From contig JAPLOZ010000005.1 of the NCBI GenBank assembly GCA_026400435.1, positions 1 to 64,000 of the forward strand: a stretch of 64,000 nt of DNA, read 5' to 3'. Made by a program: the position numbers and the translations under genes. The DNA is from Hyphomicrobiales bacterium. Its GTDB lineage: Bacteria; Pseudomonadota; Alphaproteobacteria; Rhizobiales; Rhizobiaceae. Position 1 is the first letter of the stretch. Every line of letters begins with the position of its first letter. The notes under the pieces were generated by a model. That model ran no database searches, was not told the origin of the DNA, and saw nothing but the letters and a program-made list of their open reading frames with translations. Shown here in pieces: positions 16,349 through 25,532 of this stretch.

Positions 16349-18358
16349 ATGCAGGCAGAATCCCCCGCCGTTCACTTCCTCCTCGGCAGGTTCACGCTTG
16401 AATCCTTGCCGATCCACGAACCTATCCTGGTGGTTACTTTCCTCGTGGTGGCGCTGCTGGGCCTCGCACTCGTCGGCGCGATCACCTGGTACCGCTTGTG
16501 GGGCTATCTCTGGCGCGAGTGGTTCACCAGCGTCGACCACAAGCGCATCGGCGTCATGTATCTGGTGCTCGGCATCGTCATGCTGCTGCGCGGCTTCTCC
16601 GACGCCATCATGATGCGTCTGCAGCAGGCGATCGCCTTCGGCGGCTCCGAAGGATATCTGCCGTCGCATCACTACGACCAGGTCTTCACCGCGCACGGCG
16701 TGATCATGATCTTCTTCGTGGCGATGCCGCTCATCACCGGGCTGATGAACTTTGTCGTGCCGCTGCAGATCGGCGCCCGCGACGTCGCGTTCCCCTTCCT
16801 CAACAATTTCAGTTTCTGGATGACGACAGCCGGAGCCGTCATCGTCATGATGTCGCTGTTCGTCGGCGAGTTCGCGAAGACCGGCTGGCTAGCCTATCCG
16901 CCGCTTTCGGGGATCCAGTACAGTCCCGACGTCGGCGTCGATTACTACATCTGGGCGCTGCAGGTAGCTGGCATAGGCACGACGCTGTCGGGCATCAACC
17001 TTGTCGCCACCATCCTGAAGATGCGCGCGCCGGGCATGACGATGATGCGGATGCCGGTCTTCACCTGGACCGCGCTCTGCTCCAACATCCTCATCGTTGC
17101 CACCTTTCCGGTGCTGACCGCAACGCTGGCGCTGCTCGCGCTCGACCGCTACCTCGGCATGAACTTCTTCACCAGCGGGTTGGGGGGCAACCCGATGATG
17201 TATGTCAACCTGATCTGGATCTGGGGCCATCCGGAGGTCTATATCCTCGTCCTGCCGGCATTCGGCGTGTATTCGGAGGTCGCGGCGACATTCTCGGGCA
17301 AGCGGCTGTTCGGCTATACGTCGATGGTCTATGCCACCGTCGTCATCACCATCCTTTCCTACCTTGTCTGGCTGCACCACTTCTTCACGATGGGCTCGGG
17401 CGCCAGCGTCAATTCCTTCTTCGGCATCGCCACGATGATCATCTCCATCCCGACGGGAGCGAAGATCTTCAACTGGCTCTTCACCATGTATCGCGGCCGC
17501 ATCCGCTTCGAGGAGCCGATGATGTGGACCATCGCCTTCATGCTTACATTCGCCATCGGCGGCATGACCGGCGTGATGCTCGCGATACCGCCGGCGGATT
17601 TCGTCCTTCACAACAGCCTGTTCCTCGTCGCACACTTCCACAACGTCATCATCGGCGGCGTGGTGTTCGGCATGTTCGCCGGCATCAGCTACTGGTTCCC
17701 CAAGGCGTTTGGCTTCAGGCTCGATCCGTTCTGGGGCAAGGTTTCATTCTGGTTCTGGGTTGTCGGATTCTACGTCGCCTTCATGCCGCTCTACCTGCTC
17801 GGCCTGATGGGCGTGACGCGGCGGTTGCGCGTGTTCGACGATCCGTCGCTGCAAATCTGGTTCGTCATCGCCGGCTGCGGCGCCTTCCTTATCCTGCTCG
17901 GCATCCTCGCCTTCCTGGTGCAGATCTATGTCAGCATCCGCGACCGGGAGCGCCTTGCCGACGTGACCGGCGACCCGTGGAACGGGCGCACGCTGGAATG
18001 GTCGACCTCCTCGCCGCCGCCGGCCTACAATTTCGCGTTCACGCCCGTCGTGCACGACAATGACGCCTGGTGGGATATGAAGCGACACGGCTACAGCCGC
18101 CCCCTCGCGGGCTTCAACCCGATCGTCGTGCCACGCAACACCGGCGCCGGGGTCATCCTCGCCGCGCTCTGCACGATCCTCGCCGTGGCGCTGATCTGGT
18201 ACGTCTGGTGGCTGGCGGCTCTGAGCTTCGTTGCGGCCATCGCCTTCGCGATCTTCCACACCTTCGACTACAACCGACTTGGAACTGTCGCGGCGGAAGA
18301 AATCACGGGGACCGAGAGTGAGCGGACGCGTCTGCTCGCCGGCACGGCTGCGCCATGA
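16349..18358 (+). CDS. cyoB: Cytochrome o ubiquinol oxidase subunit I
   Basis: This 669-residue catalytic subunit reduces oxygen to water and pumps protons. It is a membrane protein with about 15 helices. The heme and copper ligands are visible: the low-spin heme His in [12 protein letters not shown], the Cu-B His and cross-linked Tyr in [20 protein letters not shown], the His pair in WLHHFFTMG and the two heme His residues in [12 protein letters not shown]. The frame is open further upstream, but the ATG at 16349, eleven bases after cyoA, gives the family N-terminus and has a GAGGT site. The stop overlaps the cyoC start. Confidence 0.96.
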   Translation: MQAESPAVHFLLGRFTLESLPIHEPILVVTFLVVALLGLALVGAITWYRLWGYLWREWFTSVDHKRIGVMYLVLGIVMLLRGFSDAIMMRLQQAIAFGGSEGYLPSHHYDQVFTAHGVIMIFFVAMPLITGLMNFVVPLQIGARDVAFPFLNNFSFWMTTAGAVIVMMSLFVGEFAKTGWLAYPPLSGIQYSPDVGVDYYIWALQVAGIGTTLSGINLVATILKMRAPGMTMMRMPVFTWTALCSNILIVATFPVLTATLALLALDRYLGMNFFTSGLGGNPMMYVNLIWIWGHPEVYILVLPAFGVYSEVAATFSGKRLFGYTSMVYATVVITILSYLVWLHHFFTMGSGASVNSFFGIATMIISIPTGAKIFNWLFTMYRGRIRFEEPMMWTIAFMLTFAIGGMTGVMLAIPPADFVLHNSLFLVAHFHNVIIGGVVFGMFAGISYWFPKAFGFRLDPFWGKVSFWFWVVGFYVAFMPLYLLGLMGVTRRLRVFDDPSLQIWFVIAGCGAFLILLGILAFLVQIYVSIRDRERLADVTGDPWNGRTLEWSTSSPPPAYNFAFTPVVHDNDAWWDMKRHGYSRPLAGFNPIVVPRNTGAGVILAALCTILAVALIWYVWWLAALSFVAAIAFAIFHTFDYNRLGTVAAEEITGTESERTRLLAGTAAP

Positions 18359-18987
18359 GCGAGGTTTCCGCCGCCGCGCAGCCGGACGACAAGAGGGTCT
18401 TCTACCTCGAGAACGAGCATCCGCATGCGGACGGCGGCAGCACCGCGCTCGGCTTCTGGATCTATCTGATGAGCGACTGCCTCATCTTCGCGATGCTGTT
18501 CGCGGCCTATGGCGTACTGGGTGGAAACTACGCGGCCGGGCCTTCTCCCAAGGACCTGTTCGACCTCCCGCTGGTGGCGGTCAACACGTCGATGCTGCTC
18601 CTCTCCTCGCTCACCAACGGCTTCGCCATGCTGGCGACGGCAAGGGGGCGCGTAGCGGCCACACAACTCTGGCTCGGCGTCACGATCCTCTTCGGCCTCG
18701 CCTTCGTCGGCATCGAATTGCGCGAATTCGCGCACATGATCGGCGAAGGCGCGACGCCGCAACGCAGCGCCTTCCTGTCGTCGTTCTTCACGCTGGTCGG
18801 CACGCATGGCCTGCACGTCACCTTCGGCATGATCTGGATGGCGACGCTGATGGTGCAGATCGCCCAGCGAGGACTGATCGAGGCGAACCGCCGCCGCATG
18901 ATGTGCATGAGCATGTTCTGGCATTTCCTCGACATCATCTGGATCGGCGTGTTCACCTTCGTCTATCTGATGGGGATGCTGCGATGA
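18355..18987 (+). CDS. cyoC: Cytochrome o ubiquinol oxidase subunit III
   Basis: This 210-residue subunit III has five predicted transmembrane helices, beginning with [26 protein letters not shown], which is the usual CyoC opening. The [19 protein letters not shown] segment is also typical. It stabilises subunit I and may guide oxygen or proton entry. Both ends overlap neighbours by ATGA, so it is tightly coupled within the operon. Confidence 0.95.
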   Translation: MSEVSAAAQPDDKRVFYLENEHPHADGGSTALGFWIYLMSDCLIFAMLFAAYGVLGGNYAAGPSPKDLFDLPLVAVNTSMLLLSSLTNGFAMLATARGRVAATQLWLGVTILFGLAFVGIELREFAHMIGEGATPQRSAFLSSFFTLVGTHGLHVTFGMIWMATLMVQIAQRGLIEANRRRMMCMSMFWHFLDIIWIGVFTFVYLMGMLR

Positions 18988-19370
18988 GCACGCACGCGCA
19001 CGACGACCGCGGCGGCGCCCACGGCGGGCATGACCACGGCAATGGGGAAGCAACGCCGAAGAGTTATCTGACGGGCTTCATTCTGGCGGCCCTGCTGACC
19101 GCCATCCCGTTTTGGCTGGTCATGGCCGGCACGATCGACAATCCGGCGATCACCGCGCTGATCATCACGGCGCTAGCTGCCGTCCAGATTGTCGTGCACA
19201 TGGTATTCTTCCTGCACATGAACGCCCGATCCGAAGGGGGTTGGACCGTGATGGCGTTGGCGTTCACCGTTATTTTCGTGGTGATCGCGCTCGCCGGCTC
19301 GCTGTGGGTGATGTACCACCTCGACGCCAACATGATGCTGGCGCCCCACGAGATGAGCCAGACGCCGTGA
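18984..19370 (+). CDS. cyoD: Cytochrome o ubiquinol oxidase subunit IV
   Basis: This 128-residue subunit IV has three predicted helices and a His/Gly-rich N-terminus ([19 protein letters not shown]). The core KSYLTGFILAALLTAIPFWLV and VHMVFFLHMN match CyoD. The ATG at 18984 overlaps the cyoC stop and gives the normal length, so the longer frame upstream is not used. The His-rich head is longer than in E. coli CyoD and could bind metal, though this is only suggestive. Confidence 0.93.
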   Translation: MSTHAHDDRGGAHGGHDHGNGEATPKSYLTGFILAALLTAIPFWLVMAGTIDNPAITALIITALAAVQIVVHMVFFLHMNARSEGGWTVMALAFTVIFVVIALAGSLWVMYHLDANMMLAPHEMSQTP

Positions 19371-20128
19371 CCGACAACGCGGGCGGCGCCAGCGACGGCG
19401 ACGTCACACGGGACCATGCGGCGAAGCGTATTGGCGCCACGCTTTTCATCCTTGCCGGCATTGCCATCTTCGTTTCGCTCGGCCTGTGGCAACTGGAACG
19501 CCGGGCCTGGAAGCTCGACCTGATCGCGACGGTCGAGCAGCGGGTCGACGCCGATCCGGTCGCTGCGCCGGGACCGTCGTCGTGGCCGGAGATCAATGCC
19601 GCGCAGGACGCCTATCGCCATGTGCAGGCCGGCGGGCGGTTCATGGACGTTGCGCCAGCCCTGGTGCAGGCTGTGACACGACTGGGACCGGGCTACTGGG
19701 TCTTGGCGCCGTTCATGGTCAACGGCGGATTCGTGGTCCTTGTCAATCGCGGTTTCGTGACAAAGCAGGAGGCCGCAGCCCTGCCGGCTGCCGCCGGAAC
19801 GGACACAACCGTCACCGGCCTGCTGCGGATCAGCGAGCCAGGCGGCGCCTTTCTGCGCGGCAACGACCCGAAGGCCGATCGCTGGTACTCGCGTGACGTC
19901 GCGGCAATTGCCGCGGCGCGCGGTCTGGAAGAGGTGGCGCCGTATTTCATCGACGCCGATGCGACGGATGCGGGCGTTCCCGTGGGCGGATTGACCGTGG
20001 TGCAGTTCCGCAACGCCCACCTCCTCTATGCGGTGACCTGGTTCGGACTGGCCGCCATGCTGGCGGGCTGGGCCCTGCTTGCGTTCGCTGACAAGCGGCG
20101 GTCGGGCGCCCTGACCCGCGACGGATAG
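19367..20128 (+). CDS. SURF1-family oxidase assembly protein
   Basis: SURF1 proteins help insert heme into subunit I of heme-copper oxidases. The 253-residue protein has the standard two-helix plan: an N-terminal membrane segment (LFILAGIAIFVSLGLWQLERRAWK) and a C-terminal one (AVTWFGLAAMLAGWALLAF), with the conserved GLWQLERR motif and the soluble NRGFV segment (VLVNRGFVTKQE) between them. The GTG start at 19367 overlaps the cyoD stop and was chosen over longer alternatives. Its place directly behind cyoD indicates a dedicated assembly factor for this quinol oxidase. Confidence 0.92.
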   Translation: MTDNAGGASDGDVTRDHAAKRIGATLFILAGIAIFVSLGLWQLERRAWKLDLIATVEQRVDADPVAAPGPSSWPEINAAQDAYRHVQAGGRFMDVAPALVQAVTRLGPGYWVLAPFMVNGGFVVLVNRGFVTKQEAAALPAAAGTDTTVTGLLRISEPGGAFLRGNDPKADRWYSRDVAAIAAARGLEEVAPYFIDADATDAGVPVGGLTVVQFRNAHLLYAVTWFGLAAMLAGWALLAFADKRRSGALTRDG

Positions 20129-20246
20129 GCCGCAACGATGCCAAGCGGCAGTGTCGGCTGTTTTCAGGAGTGAGAGGTCGCCATGTTGCGCTGCACAGCA
20201 GCCTGTGCCAGCTTGCCGCAAATCGCCTGCAACCAATAAGGGGTGC

Positions 20247-21428
20247 ATGAGCTTGCCCGACACTTTTTCCGTAAACAAGCTCGCCTTGAGCCGCCGGCTG
20301 ACCCAAGCCTGCCTGCTCGCCTGCCTGCTCCTGCCGACAGGGACGTTTGCGCAGCAGCAGGAGCCGCCCGCGGTGACCGCCGCAAAGCCGGTCGTACGCG
20401 ATATCGTCGAGAATGACGAGTTCGTCGGCCGTTTCGACGCGGTGGACAAGGTCGATATTCGCTCCCGGGTCAGCGGATACCTCGAGGCAGTCCACTTCAC
20501 CGACGGCGTGCTGGTGAAATCCGGCGACCTGCTCTTCACGATCGACCAGCGCCCTTTCCAGGCCGCCTACGACGCGGCCAAGTCGCGCGTCGATATTGCC
20601 ACCAGCCTGCTCGACTTCAGCAAACTGCAGTTGCAGCGGGCCGAGGACCTTGCCAAGAGCGGCAATTTGTCGACTTCCACGCTGGATGACAGGCGACGCG
20701 AATATCTCGCGGCCGAGGCGGGCTTCCAAGGCGCGACAGCGGACCTGAGGACGGCCAGCCTCAACCTCGAATTCACGCAGATCAAGGCGCCGTTGTCGGG
20801 TCGCATCGACCGCCGGCTGGTGTCGGTTGGCAATCTCGTCCAGAGCGACGCGACATTGCTGACGACCATCGTGGCGCAGGATCCGATCGACTTCTATTTC
20901 GACATCGACGAGCGTCTCTATCTCGCCTACGCCGCGGATGCACGAACACGCGGAAGTTCGCTGCAGGACGGCGGCGGCCTCGAAGTAACTGTCAAGATCG
21001 CCGATCGCCAGAGCGCTGCTTTCGAGGGAAAGCTTGATTTCGCGGAGAACCGGATCGACGCGGCAACCGGCACGATGCGCGTGCGCGCGCGCTTCGCCAA
21101 TACCGCGGGTATCCTCCAGCCGGGCATGTTCGGCCGTATCAACGTGCCGGGCTCGCTGCCCTACAGGGGCGTCATGGTGCCAGACGAGGCGATCGGTTCG
21201 GATCAGGATCGTCGCATCGTCTATGTCGTCGACGGCGAAGGCAATGTCAGCGCCAAGCCGGTGCGGCCCGGCCCGCGCAACCATGGCTACCGGGTCATCC
21301 GCGAAGGACTGACTGGCGACGAAACCATCGTCATCAACGGACTGATGCGGGTGCGGCCGGGCGTAAAGGTCAAGGCCGAGATCGTCACCCTCCCGGACGA
21401 AGCCGAGGGCGCCGGGGCGCCGCAATGA
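20247..21428 (+). CDS. RND efflux periplasmic adaptor (membrane fusion) protein
   Basis: The 393-residue adaptor links an RND pump to an outer-membrane channel. It has a signal peptide (ACLLACLLLPTGTFAQ), a lipoyl/barrel-sandwich part (VDIRSRVSGYLEAVHFTDGVLVKSGDLLF), an alpha-hairpin with coiled-coil character (about residues 95-165) and beta-barrel and membrane-proximal domains (APLSGRIDRRLVSVGNLV onward). It resembles the MexE/OqxA branch. The ATG at 20247 is preceded by AAGGGG and begins the signal peptide. Its stop overlaps the permease start by ATGA. No TolC-type channel gene is in the window. Confidence 0.93.
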   Translation: MSLPDTFSVNKLALSRRLTQACLLACLLLPTGTFAQQQEPPAVTAAKPVVRDIVENDEFVGRFDAVDKVDIRSRVSGYLEAVHFTDGVLVKSGDLLFTIDQRPFQAAYDAAKSRVDIATSLLDFSKLQLQRAEDLAKSGNLSTSTLDDRRREYLAAEAGFQGATADLRTASLNLEFTQIKAPLSGRIDRRLVSVGNLVQSDATLLTTIVAQDPIDFYFDIDERLYLAYAADARTRGSSLQDGGGLEVTVKIADRQSAAFEGKLDFAENRIDAATGTMRVRARFANTAGILQPGMFGRINVPGSLPYRGVMVPDEAIGSDQDRRIVYVVDGEGNVSAKPVRPGPRNHGYRVIREGLTGDETIVINGLMRVRPGVKVKAEIVTLPDEAEGAGAPQ

Positions 21429-24400
21429 GCTTCTCCCACTTCTTCGTCGACAGGCCGATCTTCGCGTCGGTGCTGTCGATCCTGCTGCTTATCGTCGGCG
21501 GCATCGCCTATACGCTTCTTCCGGTCGCGCAGTATCCCGACATCGCGCCTCCCACGATCGTCGTGCAGGCCGGCTACCCCGGCGCCGATGCCGAAACCGT
21601 GGCCGCGACCGTCGCCACTCCGCTCGAGCAGGAGATCAATGGCGTCGAGGACATGCTCTACATGTCATCCTACTCGGCGAGCGACGGCTCGATGCAGCTC
21701 ACCATAACCTTCGAGCTCGGCACCGACATCGATCAGGCGCAGGTGCTGGTGCAAAACCGCGTGGCGAGCGCGGAGCCGAGGCTGCCCGAGGAAGTGCGCA
21801 GGCAGGGTGTCACCACCAGCAAGAGTTCTCCCGACCTGATGATGGTCGTCCACATGCTCTCGCCCGACGACACGTACGACCAGCTCTACGTCTCCAACTA
21901 TGCGCGCTCGCGGGTCCGCGATGTCCTGACCAGGCTGGACGGTGTCGGCAATCTGATCATATTCGGCGAGCGCGAATACTCGCTGCGCATCTGGCTGGAC
22001 CCGGAAAAGCTCTCGGCACTGGGCATGACATCGGGCGACGTGGTGCAGGCGCTGCGCGAACAGAACGTTCAGGTGTCCGGCGGTTCGATCGGCGCGCCGC
22101 CCAACGACAGCGGCTCGGCTTTCCAGTACACCGTGACGACGCAAGGCCGTTTCGACGACGCGCGCGACTTCCGCTATGTGATCGTCAAGTCGACCGAGGA
22201 CGGCCGCCTGATCACCCTGCGCGACGTGGCCAGGATCGAGCTCGGCGCCAAGGACTACATCACCAATTCATATCTCAACGGAAAGCCGGCCGTGGCGCTC
22301 GGCATCTTCCAGAGACCGGGCACCAATGCGCTTGCGGCGGCCGCGGAAATCAAGTCGACCATCGCCAATCTGGCGAAGGACTTTCCGCCAGGGCTGACCT
22401 ATGAGATTGTCTATAATCCGACCGAGTTCATCGCCGATTCGATCGACGAGGTTTACAAGACGATCCTCGAGGCAATCGCGCTCGTGGTCATCGTCATCAT
22501 CGTCTTCCTGCAGTCCTGGCGCATGGCCGTGGTGCCGATCGTCGCCATCCCGGTTTCGCTGATCGACACGCTGGCGGTGCTCTACGCTCTCGGCTTCTCG
22601 CTCAACATGCTGACGCTGTTCGGCCTGGTGCTGGCGATCGGCATCGTGGTCGACGACGCCATCGTCGTGGTGGAGAATGTCGAGCGCAACATACGCCTCG
22701 GCTACGATCCCAGGTCCGCCTCGCATCGGACGATGAACGAAGTCGGGACGGCGATCCTAGCAATCTCGCTGGTGCTGATCGCGGTGTTCGTGCCGACCGC
22801 CTTCATCCCTGGCATCACCGGGCAGTTCTACCTCCAGTTCGCTATCACCATCGCCGTCGCGACCGCCATCTCCGCGCTCAATTCGCTTACACTCTCGCCG
22901 GCGCTTGCTGCCCTGCTGTTCAAGCCGCACCGACACGATGCCGCGCCATCGCGCTTTTTGCCGGTGCGCGTGGTGGGAGCCATTGCCGACGGTTTCAACA
23001 AGGGTTTCGATCGGCTGGCCGACGGCTATGCAAGGGTCGTGCGGTTTCTGGTCGGGTCGTGGGCGACGCTGCTCGCGATGCTGGCTGTCTTCTGTGCGCT
23101 GATCTACGCGACCGTCCACATGATACAGACGGTGCCGACAGGCTTCATCCCGACGCTCGACCAGGGCTACGCAATCGTCGTCGTGCAGTTGCCGGACGGC
23201 GCGTCGCTCTCACGCACGGACGAGGTCATCCGCAAGGCGTCGGAAGTCATCCGCAATACGCCGGGCGTCAGGGACGCCGTCGCCTTCGCTGGCTTCTCCG
23301 GCGCGACATTCACGAATGCAAGCAATGCCGGCGTCATCTTCGCGGCCTTCGACACATTCGAGCACCGGCTGAAGGCCGGTCACACGGCGGACCAGATCAT
23401 CGGCACGCTGTTCGGCTCGCTGCAATCGATCCAGGAAGCATTCATCATCGCCGTGCCACCGCCGCCGGTACCGGGCGTCGGCAGCTCCGGCGGCTTCAAG
23501 ATGCAGTTGCAGGAGCGCAACAGCGCCGACATGCGGCCGATCCTGGCGCTTGCCTACCAGATCGCCGGCAAGGCAAACCAGACGCTAGGACTGTTGGGCG
23601 TATTCACCACCTTTTCCGCGTCGAGCCCGCAGTTCTTCCTGCAGATCGACCGCGACAAGGCGCGCATCCTCAATGTCGAGATACCGCAGATATTCGAGAC
23701 GCTGTCGATCAATCTGGGAACCGCTTATGTAAACGACTTCAACGCCTTCGGCCGCGTTTACCAGGTGCAGGCGCAGGCCGACCAGCAGTTCCGTGTCGAC
23801 CGCTCGGACATTCTGAAGCTGAAGGTGCGCTCGGCGACCGGTGCGCTGGTGCCGCTGGGCACGCTGGTCGAGATCCGCGACGTTTCCGGACCGACGCTGA
23901 TCCAGCGCTACAACATGTACGTCTCGGTGCCGATACAGGGCAATGCCGCACCCGGCGTGTCCAGCGGCCAGGCGCTCGACAAGATGGAACAGATCGCGGC
24001 GGAGACGCTGCCGCCCGGCACGTCCTACGAATGGACCGAACTTGCCCTGCAGGAGAAGCAGACCGGAAACTCCGCCGTGTTCATTTTCGGCCTTTCCGTC
24101 CTCTTCGTCTTCCTTGCGCTGGCCGCCCAGTACGAAAGCTGGACGATGCCCTTCGCCATCATCCTGGTCGTGCCGCTTGGCGTGCTCGCGGCGCTTATCG
24201 GCGTCTCGGTGCGCGGCCTCGACAACAACGTGCTTGTTCAGATCGGACTTGTCGTGCTGATCGGGCTCGCCGCCAAGAACGCCATCCTGATCGTGGAGTT
24301 CGCCAGGCAGGCCCAGGAACGCGGCGAGACAGTCGTTGATGCCGTGGCGGAAGCGTGCCGGCTGCGCCTGCGGCCGATCCTTATGACGGCTTTCGCCTTC

Positions 24401-24604
24401 ATCCTTGGCGTCGTGCCGCTGGTCATCGCAACCGGACCCGGGGCGGAGATGCGCCGCTCGCTTGGCACTGCTGTCTTCTCCGGGATGCTCGGCGTCACCG
24501 TTGTCGGCCTGTTTCTGACGCCGGTTTTCTACGTCGTGCTGAGAAAGCTATTTCCCGTTCGCGCGAGACCTTCCGAACCGGTGGTTGAAAGTCAGCCCGG
24601 ATAA
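21425..24604 (+). CDS. RND multidrug efflux permease, HAE-1 family
   Basis: This 1059-residue inner-membrane drug/proton antiporter is full length for the AcrB/MexF family. It starts MSFSHFFVDRPIFASVLSI, and carries the two periplasmic porter domains and 12 helices. The proton-relay Asp pair is seen in helix 4 (GLVLAIGIVVDDAIVVVENVER) and the conserved Lys in helix 10 (VLIGLAAKNAILIVEFA). It is closest in look to the MexF/OqxB branch. It forms a two-gene operon with the adaptor. Substrates are probably hydrophobic drugs or metabolites, but cannot be assigned. Confidence 0.95.
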   Translation: MSFSHFFVDRPIFASVLSILLLIVGGIAYTLLPVAQYPDIAPPTIVVQAGYPGADAETVAATVATPLEQEINGVEDMLYMSSYSASDGSMQLTITFELGTDIDQAQVLVQNRVASAEPRLPEEVRRQGVTTSKSSPDLMMVVHMLSPDDTYDQLYVSNYARSRVRDVLTRLDGVGNLIIFGEREYSLRIWLDPEKLSALGMTSGDVVQALREQNVQVSGGSIGAPPNDSGSAFQYTVTTQGRFDDARDFRYVIVKSTEDGRLITLRDVARIELGAKDYITNSYLNGKPAVALGIFQRPGTNALAAAAEIKSTIANLAKDFPPGLTYEIVYNPTEFIADSIDEVYKTILEAIALVVIVIIVFLQSWRMAVVPIVAIPVSLIDTLAVLYALGFSLNMLTLFGLVLAIGIVVDDAIVVVENVERNIRLGYDPRSASHRTMNEVGTAILAISLVLIAVFVPTAFIPGITGQFYLQFAITIAVATAISALNSLTLSPALAALLFKPHRHDAAPSRFLPVRVVGAIADGFNKGFDRLADGYARVVRFLVGSWATLLAMLAVFCALIYATVHMIQTVPTGFIPTLDQGYAIVVVQLPDGASLSRTDEVIRKASEVIRNTPGVRDAVAFAGFSGATFTNASNAGVIFAAFDTFEHRLKAGHTADQIIGTLFGSLQSIQEAFIIAVPPPPVPGVGSSGGFKMQLQERNSADMRPILALAYQIAGKANQTLGLLGVFTTFSASSPQFFLQIDRDKARILNVEIPQIFETLSINLGTAYVNDFNAFGRVYQVQAQADQQFRVDRSDILKLKVRSATGALVPLGTLVEIRDVSGPTLIQRYNMYVSVPIQGNAAPGVSSGQALDKMEQIAAETLPPGTSYEWTELALQEKQTGNSAVFIFGLSVLFVFLALAAQYESWTMPFAIILVVPLGVLAALIGVSVRGLDNNVLVQIGLVVLIGLAAKNAILIVEFARQAQERGETVVDAVAEACRLRLRPILMTAFAFILGVVPLVIATGPGAEMRRSLGTAVFSGMLGVTVVGLFLTPVFYVVLRKLFPVRARPSEPVVESQPG

Positions 24605-24949
24605 AATCTGACTAATAATTTTTCGCAATTTTATCAATCGCTTGTCTGAGTAAAAACAATCTCGGATTGCATTTGAGGTGGTTTGATTTTCTGTCAAATT
24701 TTTTGCCGCGGTTTAACCATATGCTGCGATGACGTAATACCGCCCGGCGCAGTCATGTGGTCCTTTGTTCTCGCGGCGGACCACCCTCCGCATGGCCGGC
24801 GCCGCCCACTCCCAAGCCCCCAGCTAGGCGCCGGCCCTCGCGGGGCTTTTCCACAAGACACTTTTCCCCCACGTCATCGCGCAAGCAGGCTTGACCGTTC
24901 CGCATCCAGCGGCTTCTGGTACCCCTTCGGTCCGACGCGGAGGGATTTC
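24605..24949. other. Intergenic region with a possible terminator
   Basis: An AT-rich stretch follows the RND permease (24605-24720), then a GC-rich part with AAGCCCC at 24814-24820 pairing with GGGGCTT at 24842-24848, followed by TTTT-type bases. This may end an upstream transcript, although its loop of 21 bases is long. Otherwise nothing is seen until the cupin gene. Confidence 0.4.
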
Positions 24950-25384
24950 ATGCGAAAGATTTTGGTCGTTGCCGGGGTCCTCCTCACCGCAGTCGGAGGG
25001 GCTACGGCATATGCCCTCGATTCAGGTGCGGCGAATCCGGTCGTCGTGACGCCAGTCCGGTCGACCACTGTGACATCGACCGGCCAGCCCATCACCCTGC
25101 CGCAGAAGAACGTCGAGGTCGCTGCCTCCATCTACGACATTGCGCCGGGCACAAGACTTCCCGTCCACAAACACCCGTTCCCGCGCTACGCCTATGTTCT
25201 GGCCGGTACATTGCAGGTGACCAACGTGGATACCGGCCAGAGCGACACGTTCAAGACTGGCGACTTCATCGTCGAAATGATCGACGAATGGCATTTCGGC
25301 GCCAATGTCGGCGCCGACCCGGTCAAGCTGCTGGTCATCGACCAGACCGAGGCCGGCGCGGCGGCCACCGTTCTCAGGCAGTAG
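24950..25384 (+). CDS. Exported cupin-domain protein
   Basis: This 144-residue protein has a signal peptide (MRKILVVAGVLLTAVGGATAYA) and a single cupin beta-barrel. The metal-binding cupin motif is largely present: LPVHKHPFPRYAYVLAGTL supplies two His residues and the second motif, DEWHFGANVG, a third. It probably acts in the periplasm. Cupins of this size may be enzymes or small-molecule sensors. GGAGGG lies before the ATG at 24950; the longer frame upstream has no coding character. No operon partner is clear. Confidence 0.85.
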   Translation: MRKILVVAGVLLTAVGGATAYALDSGAANPVVVTPVRSTTVTSTGQPITLPQKNVEVAASIYDIAPGTRLPVHKHPFPRYAYVLAGTLQVTNVDTGQSDTFKTGDFIVEMIDEWHFGANVGADPVKLLVIDQTEAGAAATVLRQ

Positions 25385-25532
25385 CGCGCAGCTTCACGCG
25401 ACCCCTGCATGGAATTCTCGAGCGCCGCCGCCACGCCCTGGCGCCAGCGTCTCCAGGCAGAACAACGCAGCCGTATGACGGGACCCTGACGATGCGCTGG
25501 AATTGTTCCACCGGCCTTGCTAGGAAGGCGGC

